DNA from: Diplocloster modestus
GTDB taxonomy: Bacteria; Bacillota; Clostridia; Lachnospirales; Lachnospiraceae
Direction of reading: 5' to 3'
DNA length: 64,000 bases
Assembly: GCF_019042245.1 (NCBI RefSeq)
Contig: NZ_JAHQCX010000005.1
Span: 124,001-188,000, forward strand
Shown here: one piece after another, positions 54,230 to 63,500 of the stretch
Layout of the letters: each line of letters starts with the position of its first letter
Position numbering within the stretch: the stretch's first letter is position 1
The notes under the pieces: model-generated
The model's database searches: none
What the model saw: the letters and a program-made list of their open reading frames with translations, nothing else
What the model was told of the DNA's origin: nothing
Made by a program: the position numbers and the translations under genes

Positions 54230-54267
54230 CTTTAAAATAACAAAATCTTGAAGAAAGAGGTGCACAC

Positions 54268-55527
54268 ATGGGCGAAGATAAGTTTGATGTGATTATCGTA
54301 GGGGGCGGTCTGGCAGGTTCGACAGCAGCTTATATCCTTGCGCAGGAAGGCCTGGAGGTTCTGGTGATTGAACGCGGAAATTACAGCGGTTCAAAAAATA
54401 TGACGGGCGGCCGTTTATATGGCCACAGCCTGGAAAAAATTATTCCTCAGTTTGCTAAGGAAGCTCCGGTGGAGCGAAGGATCAGCAAGGAACGGTTTTC
54501 CCTGCTCACAGAAGACAGTGCCGTCACTCTGGAATATGGCAGCGCAAAATTAGGAACACCCGGCTGTGAATCTTATTCCGTACTAAGGGCGGGCTTTGAC
54601 CGCTGGCTGGCTGAGAAAGCGGAAGAAGAAGGAGCCATGTACATATATGGAATCCGAGTAGACGACCTGATCGTCCGCGATGGAAGGGTCTGCGGCGTGA
54701 TCGCCGGTGACGAAGAGATGGAAGCCGATCTGGTCATCCTGGCGGACGGTGTAAATTCCCTGCTGGCGCAAAAAATCGGTATGAAAGAAGAGCTGCTTCC
54801 TTCCCAGTCAGCCGTAGGCGCCAAAGAAGTTATTCAGCTGGATGCCGCTACCATCGAGCAGCGCTTCCAGTTAAACCCGGGAGAGGGACTTGCCTGGATC
54901 TTCCAGGGAGACTGTACGGATGGAAGGATCGGGGACGGTTTCCTGTATACCAATAAGGACACGGTATCTCTGGGTGTGCTGACTACCATACAGGACATCG
55001 ACGACAAGGAAACCACGATACCGCAGCTGGTGGACCGCCTGAAGAATCATCCGGCGGTGAAACCCCTTATCGAAGGTGGAAAATTGCTGGAATATTCGGC
55101 TCATCTGGTACCGGAAGGCGGTTACTCCATGGTTCCCACGCTGTATCAGGACGGGGTATTGTTAGCCGGTGACGCCGCTTCCCTTGTTATCAACCTGGGC
55201 TTCATGATCCGGGGAATGGATCTGGCCATCGAATCCGGACGGCTGGCCGCCCAAACCGCTGTGGCCGCCAAAGAAAAGGGGGATTTCTCAGCTGAGACAT
55301 TAGCATCCTATCAGCAGGCTCTTGAGGACAGCTTCGTAATGAAAGACCTGAAATTCTATGACGGATACGACAAGGTTATAGAGGACCGGCGCCTTTATCA
55401 GGATTGCCCGGCAATAGCAGACCGGTTGTTCGCGGATTTGTTTGTAGTGGATGGAACCGGCACGAAAGATATTTCCAAAAAAATCGTGCCCGGTCTGATC
55501 GATGGGCTGGAAAAATACAACGGCTAA
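54268..55527 (+). CDS. fixC: FixC flavoprotein (electron-transfer flavoprotein:quinone oxidoreductase type)
   Basis: The 419-residue protein has the FAD dinucleotide-binding GGGLAGS (about 11-17), a conserved GDAASLVINLGFMIRGMDLAI C-terminal FAD motif, and the KNMTGGRLYGHSLE segment common to FixC/ETF-QO. The cysteine cluster of ETF-QO is not in it but is in FixX. Together with FixX, FixA and FixB it can form a bifurcating or quinone-linked complex. A preferred first-gene position directly after the sigma-54 promoter makes it the start of the operon. RBS AAGAAAGAGG. Confidence 0.94.
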   Translation: MGEDKFDVIIVGGGLAGSTAAYILAQEGLEVLVIERGNYSGSKNMTGGRLYGHSLEKIIPQFAKEAPVERRISKERFSLLTEDSAVTLEYGSAKLGTPGCESYSVLRAGFDRWLAEKAEEEGAMYIYGIRVDDLIVRDGRVCGVIAGDEEMEADLVILADGVNSLLAQKIGMKEELLPSQSAVGAKEVIQLDAATIEQRFQLNPGEGLAWIFQGDCTDGRIGDGFLYTNKDTVSLGVLTTIQDIDDKETTIPQLVDRLKNHPAVKPLIEGGKLLEYSAHLVPEGGYSMVPTLYQDGVLLAGDAASLVINLGFMIRGMDLAIESGRLAAQTAVAAKEKGDFSAETLASYQQALEDSFVMKDLKFYDGYDKVIEDRRLYQDCPAIADRLFADLFVVDGTGTKDISKKIVPGLIDGLEKYNG

Positions 55528-55571
55528 TCTCAATTGTAGACAGATTTAATGAAAGAAGGAGAGGATCGAAA

Positions 55572-55850
55572 ATGACTATAGAAGATAAGTTGGGTGTGGA
55601 TAAATTTCATACGGACGAGATTAACAGTCATATTGATGTAGATAAAGAGTCCACGGATATGGAGGAAATCAAGAAAGTCATCAAGGCATGCCCCGCCGGG
55701 CTGTATAAGCTGGATGATGAGTATCATCTGCTGTTCGACCATCTGGGCTGCCTGGAATGCGGCACCTGCCGTGTGTTGAGCAAAGGGAAAATTGTGAAGG
55801 ATTGGGAATATCCGATCGGAACCAAAGGGATCGAGTATCGTATGGGCTGA
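55572..55850 (+). CDS. fixX: FixX ferredoxin-like protein
   Basis: The 92-residue protein starts at the ATG at 55572 (AGGAGAGG upstream). It has Cys residues in KACPAGLYKL and CLECGTC, the usual FixX ligand set for a [4Fe-4S] cluster, plus the conserved DHLGCLECGTCRV. It shuttles electrons between FixC and its acceptor. Its TGA overlaps an ATG (TGATG) that opens the 51-bp tandem repeat. Confidence 0.93.
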   Translation: MTIEDKLGVDKFHTDEINSHIDVDKESTDMEEIKKVIKACPAGLYKLDDEYHLLFDHLGCLECGTCRVLSKGKIVKDWEYPIGTKGIEYRMG

Positions 55851-55980
55851 TGTCCTGCAAATATGGACTCTTTAATGAAACACCCTTCGGGTATACCTAT
55901 ATGTCCTGCAAATATGGACTCTTTAATGAAACACCCTTCGGGTATACCTATATGTCCTGCAAATATGGACCTTTAATGAA
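55850..55980 (+). repeat. 51-bp tandem repeat (2.5 copies) between fixX and fixA
   Basis: Two full 51-bp units (55850-55900 and 55901-55951) are identical, followed by a shorter third (55952-55980). Each begins with ATGTCCTGCAAATATGGA and holds a small ACCC/GGGT hairpin. The length is a multiple of three and the frame (MSCKYGLFNETPFGYTY per unit) runs open into fixA. Confidence 0.85.
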
Positions 55981-56002
55981 ACGAAAGGAGATTTATCAGA
56001 AT

Positions 56003-56806
56003 ATGAATATCATCGTATGTATGAAACAAATCCCGGACACATCTGAAATTAAAATTGATCCGGAGACAAATACACTGATCCGTGCCGGCGTACCGAGCAT
56101 CGTAAATCCATATGACAAAAACGCGCTGGAAGCGGCAGTCCAGTTAAAAGAACAGCACGGAGGAACTGTGACCGTAATCAGCATGGGACCGCCCGCTGCG
56201 AAAGAAGCGTTAAAAGAGTGTCTCTCCCTGGGTGCAGACCGGGCATTTCTCATCACAGACCGGGCGTTCGGCGGATCCGACACCTATGCCACCAGTTATA
56301 TCCTGGCGTCTTCTATCCAGCATATCGGTGATTATGATCTGATCATCTGCGGGATGCAGGCCATGGACGGGGATACCGGGCAGACCGGCGCCAGCATGAG
56401 TGAACATCTGGGAATCCCGCAGCTTACTTATGCCGTCAAAATAGAGGTTGCGGATGATACCGTAACCGTACACCGGGAAACAGATGACGGTGTGATGGTA
56501 ATTTCCACCAAGCTTCCCGCTCTGTGCACTGTCGGAAAAGATATCAACGAACCCCGGACCGCTACCATGAAGAGTAAGATGCGGGCCAATAAAATAGACA
56601 TCGCGGAAATCCATGTGGATGACATGCCCGACATTGACCGGGAAAAGATCGGCCTGAAAGGTTCTCCTACCCGGGTTAAGAAAACTTATACGCCAACGAT
56701 TAAGAAATCGGGTAAAAAATTAGAAGGATTAAGCTGCGATGAAGCCGTGGAAGCCCTTGCCGGTTTCCTGACGGAAAAGAAAATCCTGAAAGGAGAATTG
56801 GTATGA
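56003..56806 (+). CDS. fixA: FixA, electron transfer flavoprotein beta subunit, pair 2
   Basis: The 267-residue protein begins with the family MNIIVCMKQIPDTSEIKID at 56003 (AAAGGAG upstream) and has GGSDTYATSYILA, GMQAMDGDTGQTGASMSEHLG and the C-terminal YTPTIKKSGKK. It has the normal motifs for AMP/FAD binding, unlike pair 1. The open frame reaches back through the tandem repeat, but the family start is much more likely. It overlaps fixB by 4 nt. Confidence 0.94.
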   Translation: MNIIVCMKQIPDTSEIKIDPETNTLIRAGVPSIVNPYDKNALEAAVQLKEQHGGTVTVISMGPPAAKEALKECLSLGADRAFLITDRAFGGSDTYATSYILASSIQHIGDYDLIICGMQAMDGDTGQTGASMSEHLGIPQLTYAVKIEVADDTVTVHRETDDGVMVISTKLPALCTVGKDINEPRTATMKSKMRANKIDIAEIHVDDMPDIDREKIGLKGSPTRVKKTYTPTIKKSGKKLEGLSCDEAVEALAGFLTEKKILKGELV

Positions 56807-57810
56807 GCTTTCCGGAATATAAAAATGTATGGGTATTTATGGAAACTTTTGAAGATGAACCGAAGAACGTAGGCATGGAACTGCTGGGACAGGCGAAACA
56901 GCTGGCGGATAAACTCCAGGAAAAAGTAGGCGCCGTGGTAATCTGTGAAAACCCGGACAAGGCGGTCCAGGCCGCCGGAGAATACGGTGCGGATGAGATC
57001 TACGTGGTATCCGGGGAGCAGTACCGGCATTTCAATACGGAGACTTATTCTTATGCTTTAACCGAACTGATTCAAAAGCATAAACCTTCCGCTATTTTAA
57101 TCGGAGCCACCCACAATGGCCGTGATTTAGGTTCCAGAACCGCCGTTCGCGTACATACCGGATTAACTGCCGACTGTACCGGACTGGACATCGATCAGGA
57201 ATCGGGAAATGTAGCTTACACACGTCCGGCCTTCGGAGGCAATCTGATGGCAACGATCCTGTGCGCCAGCACCAGACCCCAGATGGGAACCATCCGTCCC
57301 GGCGCTTTCAAGAAGGGAATCCCCGAGATCGGCAGAAAAGGCCATGTGAATCCAGAAGAGATTCATGTGCCTGAGGAAAGCATCGTTACCAAACTGCTGG
57401 ACTTCATTAAAGTAGAACAGGTCGGCGGCCTTCAGCTGGAAGACGCTGAGATCGTGGTATCCGGCGGAAGAGGTTTGGGAAAACCGGAGAATTTCAAGGT
57501 AATCGAAGAACTGGCCAATGCCCTGGGCGGAGCCGTAGGCGCTTCCCGTGCCGCCGTAGACGCAGGCTGGATTCCTCACGTACAGCAGGTTGGCCAGACA
57601 GGCAAAACCATTTCTCCGAAACTATACATTGCCTGCGGTATCTCCGGAGCCATTCAGCATCTGGCCGGAATGAATTCCTCAGAGTTTATCATCGCCATCA
57701 ACAAGGACCCGGAAGCACCGATTTTTAACGCTGCGGACATCGGCATCGTGGGAGATCTCTTTGAGGTCGTACCGGCGCTGACCAAAAAAATCCTGGAGTT
57801 AAAAAAATAA
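56803..57810 (+). CDS. fixB: FixB, electron transfer flavoprotein alpha subunit, pair 2
   Basis: The 335-residue protein has the canonical C-terminal FAD domain (GASRAAVDAGWIPHVQQVG, QTGKTISPKLYIACGISG, AIQHLAGMNSSEFIIAINKD) and an intact QVGQTG motif. It pairs with FixA. The operon ends about 65 nt later in a GC-rich stem with a T run. The intact pair 2 plus FixC/FixX would handle energetic electron entry, while pair 1 is matched to the dehydrogenase operon; this division is inference. Confidence 0.94.
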   Translation: MSFPEYKNVWVFMETFEDEPKNVGMELLGQAKQLADKLQEKVGAVVICENPDKAVQAAGEYGADEIYVVSGEQYRHFNTETYSYALTELIQKHKPSAILIGATHNGRDLGSRTAVRVHTGLTADCTGLDIDQESGNVAYTRPAFGGNLMATILCASTRPQMGTIRPGAFKKGIPEIGRKGHVNPEEIHVPEESIVTKLLDFIKVEQVGGLQLEDAEIVVSGGRGLGKPENFKVIEELANALGGAVGASRAAVDAGWIPHVQQVGQTGKTISPKLYIACGISGAIQHLAGMNSSEFIIAINKDPEAPIFNAADIGIVGDLFEVVPALTKKILELKK

Positions 57811-57872
57811 AAAATTGACTTCACCCTCCTATCGTTAGATCCTATATAGAGAGTGCTGCCCGCACTCCCAAA

Positions 57873-57911
57873 GCCCTCTGCCCTTTCCTTTGGATTGGGT
57901 GGGGGGTTTTC
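57873..57911 (+). terminator. Terminator of the fixCXAB operon
   Basis: CCCTCTGCCC (57874-57883) can pair with GGGTGGGGGG (57897-57906) if G-U pairs are allowed, and TTTT follows. A smaller GAGTGC/GCACTC hairpin lies just upstream. Confidence 0.55.
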
Positions 57912-58064
57912 CATTACAGGAATACGTGGGGCTGGTCAAAAACCAGGGCGCAGTAAAAAACTCTCTACATTTGATTTATAAATAACCAGAAAAATAAGAC
58001 TTCCGGGAATAAATGTGCTAAAATGAATGTAATATTTTGTATAAATCAACCGGGGGATATCCTA

Positions 58065-59560
58065 ATGACGCCGTCGAAATCCAAAGTACGTAAGAAAGCC
58101 TTAATCATTACTGTTATCGTCATTGTCATCGACATAGCCGCTATATTATTAGTTCGAAATAAAGAGATCCTTTTTATCCGGAATAGTTTATCGGAACATT
58201 CCCAGGATACCAAAGCATAAATTGGTTTCCACTCTGCTGGAAATAGAAGGGGAAACCTACGACGGTCTGTATATGTACTATCAGGATCGTTATCTGTACA
58301 GTTGGGACACCCCCTATTCGGTGTACGAGTATTCCGGTTACAGGGCAACAGATCGACCATGGTATAAAGATGCGGCTGCCGGAAACGGTGATATCGTTTT
58401 TACCCCGCCCTATATGAGTTATGCGAATCACTATATCCTGACTACGATCTCCCAGCTCCAGCCGGACGGAGAAACGGTATTTGCCTATGACATCAAGATG
58501 GGGGATATACAGACCCTGGTCTCCTCTATGGATTATTTCGCTGACGAACAAATCATTATATTTGACCGTAACGGCACTGTTATCGGCAGTACGGATTCCG
58601 ATTATCTGGGCGGTAATTTTTCCGCTTCACTAGAGGAAACGGCGCAGACGGTTTCAGATGCGGAAACCGAACTGGAAACGGCAGATCCGGCGCAGACGGA
58701 GAATATTGGGAAGCTTAAAGACGCGCTTACTTCCGCATCCGCCTTTTATGAATTTCGGCAAAAGTTTGATTCTGCCTTTGACCGTTTGAAGGATTCTGAA
58801 GATCATATGGTTTCTTATTATATGAACGGTACCAAATACTACGGATATCTGCTTTCCCAGGAGGATTTCAGCTTTTTGGTGTTTGTGCCGGTTGTGTCGG
58901 TGCTTAAGGGATCCCTGAATATTTGGCTGGTTCCTCTGCTCTTGATAGAATTAATATTGATCTATGTTCTGGGGCGTATCGTCAAGGAACAAAAAAACCG
59001 GGAACTGAAAGCCGCTTATGTACAACTGGGCCAGACACAAAGGCGATTGGAAATCGCGTTATCCGCAGCGCAAAAGGCCGCAGCCGTGGATGAGCTCACC
59101 GGTATGATGAACTAACCGGTCTTTCAAAAAAGAACTGACAGATACGCTGGGTTCCATGGGCCCGGATGAACACGGTATTCTGATTATGATAGATGGCGAT
59201 CATTTTAAGGACATCAATGACACTTACGGTCATAATACTGGTGACGAAGTGATCAAATTGACGGCTCAGATGATCGTTGGCCGGATCCGGACGATAGATA
59301 TCGCGTCTCGCCTGCACGGCGATGAATTTGCCATATTTGTATCAGCTACCGAAGATTATTCGGTGGCCAAACGAATCATGGAGGATATTAACAGTACATT
59401 GGAAAAAGAAGCCCTGAAGCGGAACATGCCCACGATCACCCTGTCTGCCGGCGCTGTAGCCGCGCGGCACGGTGATACTTATACCGCTCTTTCCAAAGCC
59501 GCAGATGCGGTATTATATAAGGCGAAAGAGACGCATAACGGAGGATTTGCTTATAAATAG
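58065..59560 (+). pseudogene. Membrane dCache-GGDEF diguanylate cyclase, frame-broken
   Basis: The first segment (58065-58220) is a basic start and a membrane helix (ALIITVIVIVIDIAAILLV). A shift near 58220 leads to the extracellular Cache sensor and second membrane helix (58222-59115; PWYKDAAAGNGDIVFTPPY, then WLVPLLLIELILIYVLG), ending at VDELTGMMN. A second shift near 59115 leads to the rest of the GGDEF domain (to 59560). The catalytic site reads HGDEF instead of GGDEF, which is an allowed variant, and IDGDHFKDINDTYGH is normal. The whole order is that of a single c-di-GMP synthase. Two breaks make it inactive unless they are sequence errors. Confidence 0.82.
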
Positions 59561-59654
59561 TTGCACACCGGAGAGGCTTATTATTTTACCCCTGACTCAG
59601 TTGTGGTAAAATGATAGATAGAATATATAGCAGTAACCGGAAAGGAGAAATATT

Positions 59655-60407
59655 ATGAGGAATGTAGTAGTAACCGGCGGAAGCCAGGGGATCGGAAAAG
59701 CAACGGTAAAGGCGTTTCTGGCAGAAGGCGACCGTGTTCTTTTTACCTCTCGTCACGCCGAACCCGCAGAAAAATTAATGGAGGAAATGAATTCTGACCG
59801 CCTCTTCTATCTGAATGGCGACAGTACTTCAGAGGATGGCTCCCAAGCTCTGGCGGAATATGCGAAGAAAACGTTGGGCGGCTGTGATGTTCTGGTGAAC
59901 AACGCCGCGATCTTCATCGGCGGTGCCGTACATAATACAAGTATTGAGGACTTCGATAAGGTTTTTCAGGTGGATGTGCGCGGGGTATTTCTGTTGTGTA
60001 AAGCCTTTCTGCCTGAGATGATGGAGTGCAGATCCGGGAATATCGTTAATATCGCTTCCCTGGCAGGACTGGGCGGCGCCTACAATATGACGGCTTATTC
60101 CATGGCCAAAGCCGCTATAGTCAGCCTGACCAAGAATATGGCGATGGATTACGGATGCCTGGGCATCCGTGTGAATGGCATCTGCCCCAGCGCTACCCTG
60201 ACGGAGATGTTCTTCACCGGAAATCCGCCGGAAGTGGTGGAAACTTTTAAAGCCAATAATCCCATGGGACGTCTGGGAAAACCAGAAGAGATCGCCGACG
60301 CAGTGGTGTATCTGGCTTCTGATAAGGCTTCCTATGTAAATGGGCAGCTTCTGAGCGTAGACGGAGGCCTGGCCTCCTGGAACCGCGAGGCAAAACAGGA
60401 TCGCTGA
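59655..60407 (+). CDS. Short-chain dehydrogenase/reductase
   Basis: The 250-residue classical SDR has the cofactor motif TGGSQGIG (7-14), NNAA (about 82-85), and the catalytic S135, Y148 and K152 (AYSMAK). Its Arg/Asp choice after beta-2 (SRHAEP) suggests NADP preference, which is tentative. AAAGGAG precedes the ATG. It has its own terminator. The substrate is not visible; it is not in an operon with the fix genes, but an alcohol or hydroxy-acid dehydrogenase for the same pathway is possible. Confidence 0.9.
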   Translation: MRNVVVTGGSQGIGKATVKAFLAEGDRVLFTSRHAEPAEKLMEEMNSDRLFYLNGDSTSEDGSQALAEYAKKTLGGCDVLVNNAAIFIGGAVHNTSIEDFDKVFQVDVRGVFLLCKAFLPEMMECRSGNIVNIASLAGLGGAYNMTAYSMAKAAIVSLTKNMAMDYGCLGIRVNGICPSATLTEMFFTGNPPEVVETFKANNPMGRLGKPEEIADAVVYLASDKASYVNGQLLSVDGGLASWNREAKQDR

Positions 60408-60422
60408 TTGACTGACTAACGG

Positions 60423-60456
60423 ACCGCTCTCCATTTTACAAATGGAGAGCGGTTTT
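60423..60456 (+). terminator. Intrinsic terminator after the SDR gene
   Basis: ACCGCTCTCCATTT pairs perfectly with AAATGGAGAGCGGT over 14 bp around TAC, followed by TTTTT. Confidence 0.92.
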
Positions 60457-60470
60457 TCAAATACTAAGGG

Positions 60471-60523
60471 GGGACATGTCCATTCCGGTTTGGGACATGT
60501 CCGTTTCAGTTTGGGACATGTCC
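60471..60523. repeat. Three GGGACATGTCC palindromes at exact 21-bp spacing
   Basis: Copies begin at 60471, 60492 and 60513. Each contains the perfect 10-bp palindrome GGACATGTCC and is followed by a similar T-rich spacer (RTTYCRGTTT). A half copy (GTGTCC) follows. Twenty-one bp is two helical turns. Confidence 0.8.
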
Positions 60524-60567
60524 GTTTTTTGTGTCCGTTTTTGTTACGAAGATGAGATTATTCTATC

Positions 60568-63500
60568 TCAGGCCTTTGAACGTTTTTTCTTTACAACGAT
60601 GCCGCCTGCCGCTAAGGCCGCCATTCCAACCAGCAGAAGTACATATGGTATCACAGGAGCTTCATCGCCTGTCTGCGGCGCATGGGCGTTGGAATCCGAA
60701 TCGTTACTCTGTGTCGTATCAGGCTTCTGGTTATCCTCAATCTTTGGCTGATCCGGTTTACGTGTAGGAACAGGTTCCCCGGTAGGATCAGGTGCAGCGG
60801 AAGGTTCCGGTGACCCGGAGGGGTTCGGCGCGGGCGATACGATCGGTGTAGGAGTGGGTTCCGGAGTAGGTTCCGGATCCGGTTCGGTATCCGTAGCGGG
60901 TGTTGTATATACCGTCACGCTCTGTAGATCCCGGATATCACCCTCAAACCGGATGTATCGTCCATTTACTTTTGAAGTAGAAATATCGTAGCTGCTCCCT
61001 CTGCCGTCCAGGGCCTGATAAATTCTGCGCCATACTTCTCCGTCTTTTGATACGGAAACGGTAAAGTTCCTGGCCGTTTCCCCTGCGAAATTGGCGGTCA
61101 TGGTCTTAAAACTCTTAATCGACCCAAGGTCTGCGATGCCTTCTGCTACCGTCAGGTCTTCTTTCTGTGCATCGTTATTCTGCTTAATCTGTACCAGGTT
61201 CAGGAAATTCAGATCCACGTCTTCCCTGGAGAGCTCAAACCGGATATAGCGGGTGTCCAGGTTTTCCGCAAGGTCTGCGGCCGCGCGGGTCTTTCCTCTC
61301 ATATCCAGAGCAGCAGCCTCAGTCCAGTTGTCATTTCCGGAAGAGATCAGAACTCTTACGGTATCCGGGAACAAGAAGCGGAAGTTTAAGTCATCCAGCG
61401 CGATCCATCCCTGTTTTTGCTCCGTGCTTCCATCTACCGCCTCAAATATTACGTTCTTGCCCTGATAGCCTTCTGCTGTCATTGTAAGCATCACAAAATT
61501 ATCGTCCTCAGGCGGTACAGCGCGGGCAATCTCTTCTCCCGCTTCATTCAGAAGCCTGAAGTAGTTATTCCCGTTTACGCCATAGCCGGCGGCCAGGAAG
61601 CTGATGGTATCGTTCTCCATTACGAACGGCTCCGAAGTAAGCGTACCGGTCTTGTCCGTTCCGCCAGCGGCGGAATCTGCCCAACCCTCACCTCTGGCAC
61701 CGGTGCAGTCCGTGTCCTGAGATGCCGTTACCGGCGCAGCGCCGAAGGCATCACCGGTCATATTCCAGGAAACAAATGTGCCGTTCTCAAAGTTAAAATT
61801 ATATTCCTGACGGATACTGTCCAGCGCCATCCATGCATAACCGGTTCCGCTGTCTCCGTCTACCATCCGGAATCGCACGGTCTGTCCCATCAGCTCCGAT
61901 ACATCCCAGTATTGCCGGATGAATTGGTTCAGGGGCTGAGAACTCTGTCCGGGAGGGGTGGCCATCCGCAGCTGTGTTCCATCCGCACCAATCAGCTCAT
62001 AGTAGTTTTTGGCCGGGTCCCATCCGTTCTGCCCGTTCCAGCCGCAGGCCAGGAAGGAAAGGAAGGGTTTCTCGATGACAAATTCTTTTGATGTCAGGGT
62101 TCCGGTCTTGTCTTCTCCGCCCACATTGGAGTCCGCCCAGTAGACACCGTTATCGTCTCCCATAGGTCTTCCAAGTTTCGAAGAGTTGGCCTGGGCGGGG
62201 AATGCGTTTCCGCTTCTCTCCCAGCCATCGTAGGTACCGGATTCAAAGGACCAGTAGTCGTCCTCCGGCGCATCTTTATAATTATAGGTAAAAAGTTCAT
62301 GGAAGCCAATCCAGCCATTCTCAGCGGAATCCATACCATCCACGGCCTCAAAATACACCTGCTGCCCTTTCAGGGCGGACACATCCCAGGTCACCAGCTT
62401 TTGATCTCCGCTGTCGGATGGATACGCAGTCCGCAATATATTTCCGGTCACATCCTTCAGGTAATAAGCATTATAACCGCCGGCCTCCGGTTCACTGTCA
62501 AATTTATCCCCGGTCAGTATGATATCGTCTACCGCAATCCAGTCAAATCCGCCGCCATACACTGCCGCCTCTTCCTTGCCAACTGCGTCGACCATCTCAA
62601 AGTAAACTTCACGGCCGGCATACTCGTTGACATCCCAGCTGTAGGTCATGAATTTATCACTGTCACCCAGTCTGTTTTCGGGTACCTGTTCAATCAGGAT
62701 CTCATCTGTTGCCGCGTCCTTCAGGTAAAAGCGATTGTTCAGCTGATAGGGCCAATCTCCGGCCGAATACGCAGTACCGTTCCACCCGGCGCCTTTAAAG
62801 GTCAGGAACGGCCGTTCTACGATAAAGTTATTTGTCCGCAGAGTCCCTTTGTTTTCACCGCTGACTGCAGCGGAGTATGCGTAGTATCCGGTACCGTTTG
62901 GTACTCCCGAAGTGGATGGAGCATCGCCGAATACGGTTGTGTCAATATTTACCGTCTGGCTCCAGGTCCCATCTTCGAAATCAGCGATTACCGTCACATT
63001 TTCATTGGCCGAACCGCGGGAGGTATCGGCACTGCCGGCATCCGGATCCGTCTGTCTCAGATTCGCCATTCCAAACCATCCAAACCCTCCGGCAATAGCA
63101 TCCGACATTTCAAAATAGACTTCTCTGCCCTGATAAGTGCTGACATCCATGACATGCTCCCGGAAATCCTCGAAAGTCACGCCTTCCCTTCCGAACACAT
63201 TCACAGGCTGCTCTTCTATAAGCACATCACCCGTCTGCGCATCCACCAGCCGGAAGACATTGCCGCCGCCAGCCGCGTAATCGGTCCATTTATCAGGATC
63301 ATATGCCGGTCCGCAATATCCCATATCAAGGAAAGTCAATTGCTTTCGCTCGATAATAAACGTTTTTGTTCTCAGTGAACCGGTCGTCTTCTCGTCTATG
63401 GCGCCGGAAGTAGCAAAATAACCATCCCATCCTTTATCACTCGCTCCGGAAGCTGGTACGTCACCGAACACTGCGGTATCCACGCTCTCAAGCTCACTCC

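Noticed and set aside
55757..56002. Longer FixA reading through the tandem repeat
   Set aside because: As an annotation start, the family start at 56003 has its own AAAGGAG. The extension is kept only as a finding.
60471..60523. CRISPR-like array
   Set aside because: Only three 11-bp repeats with 10-bp spacers of similar sequence; no cas genes.
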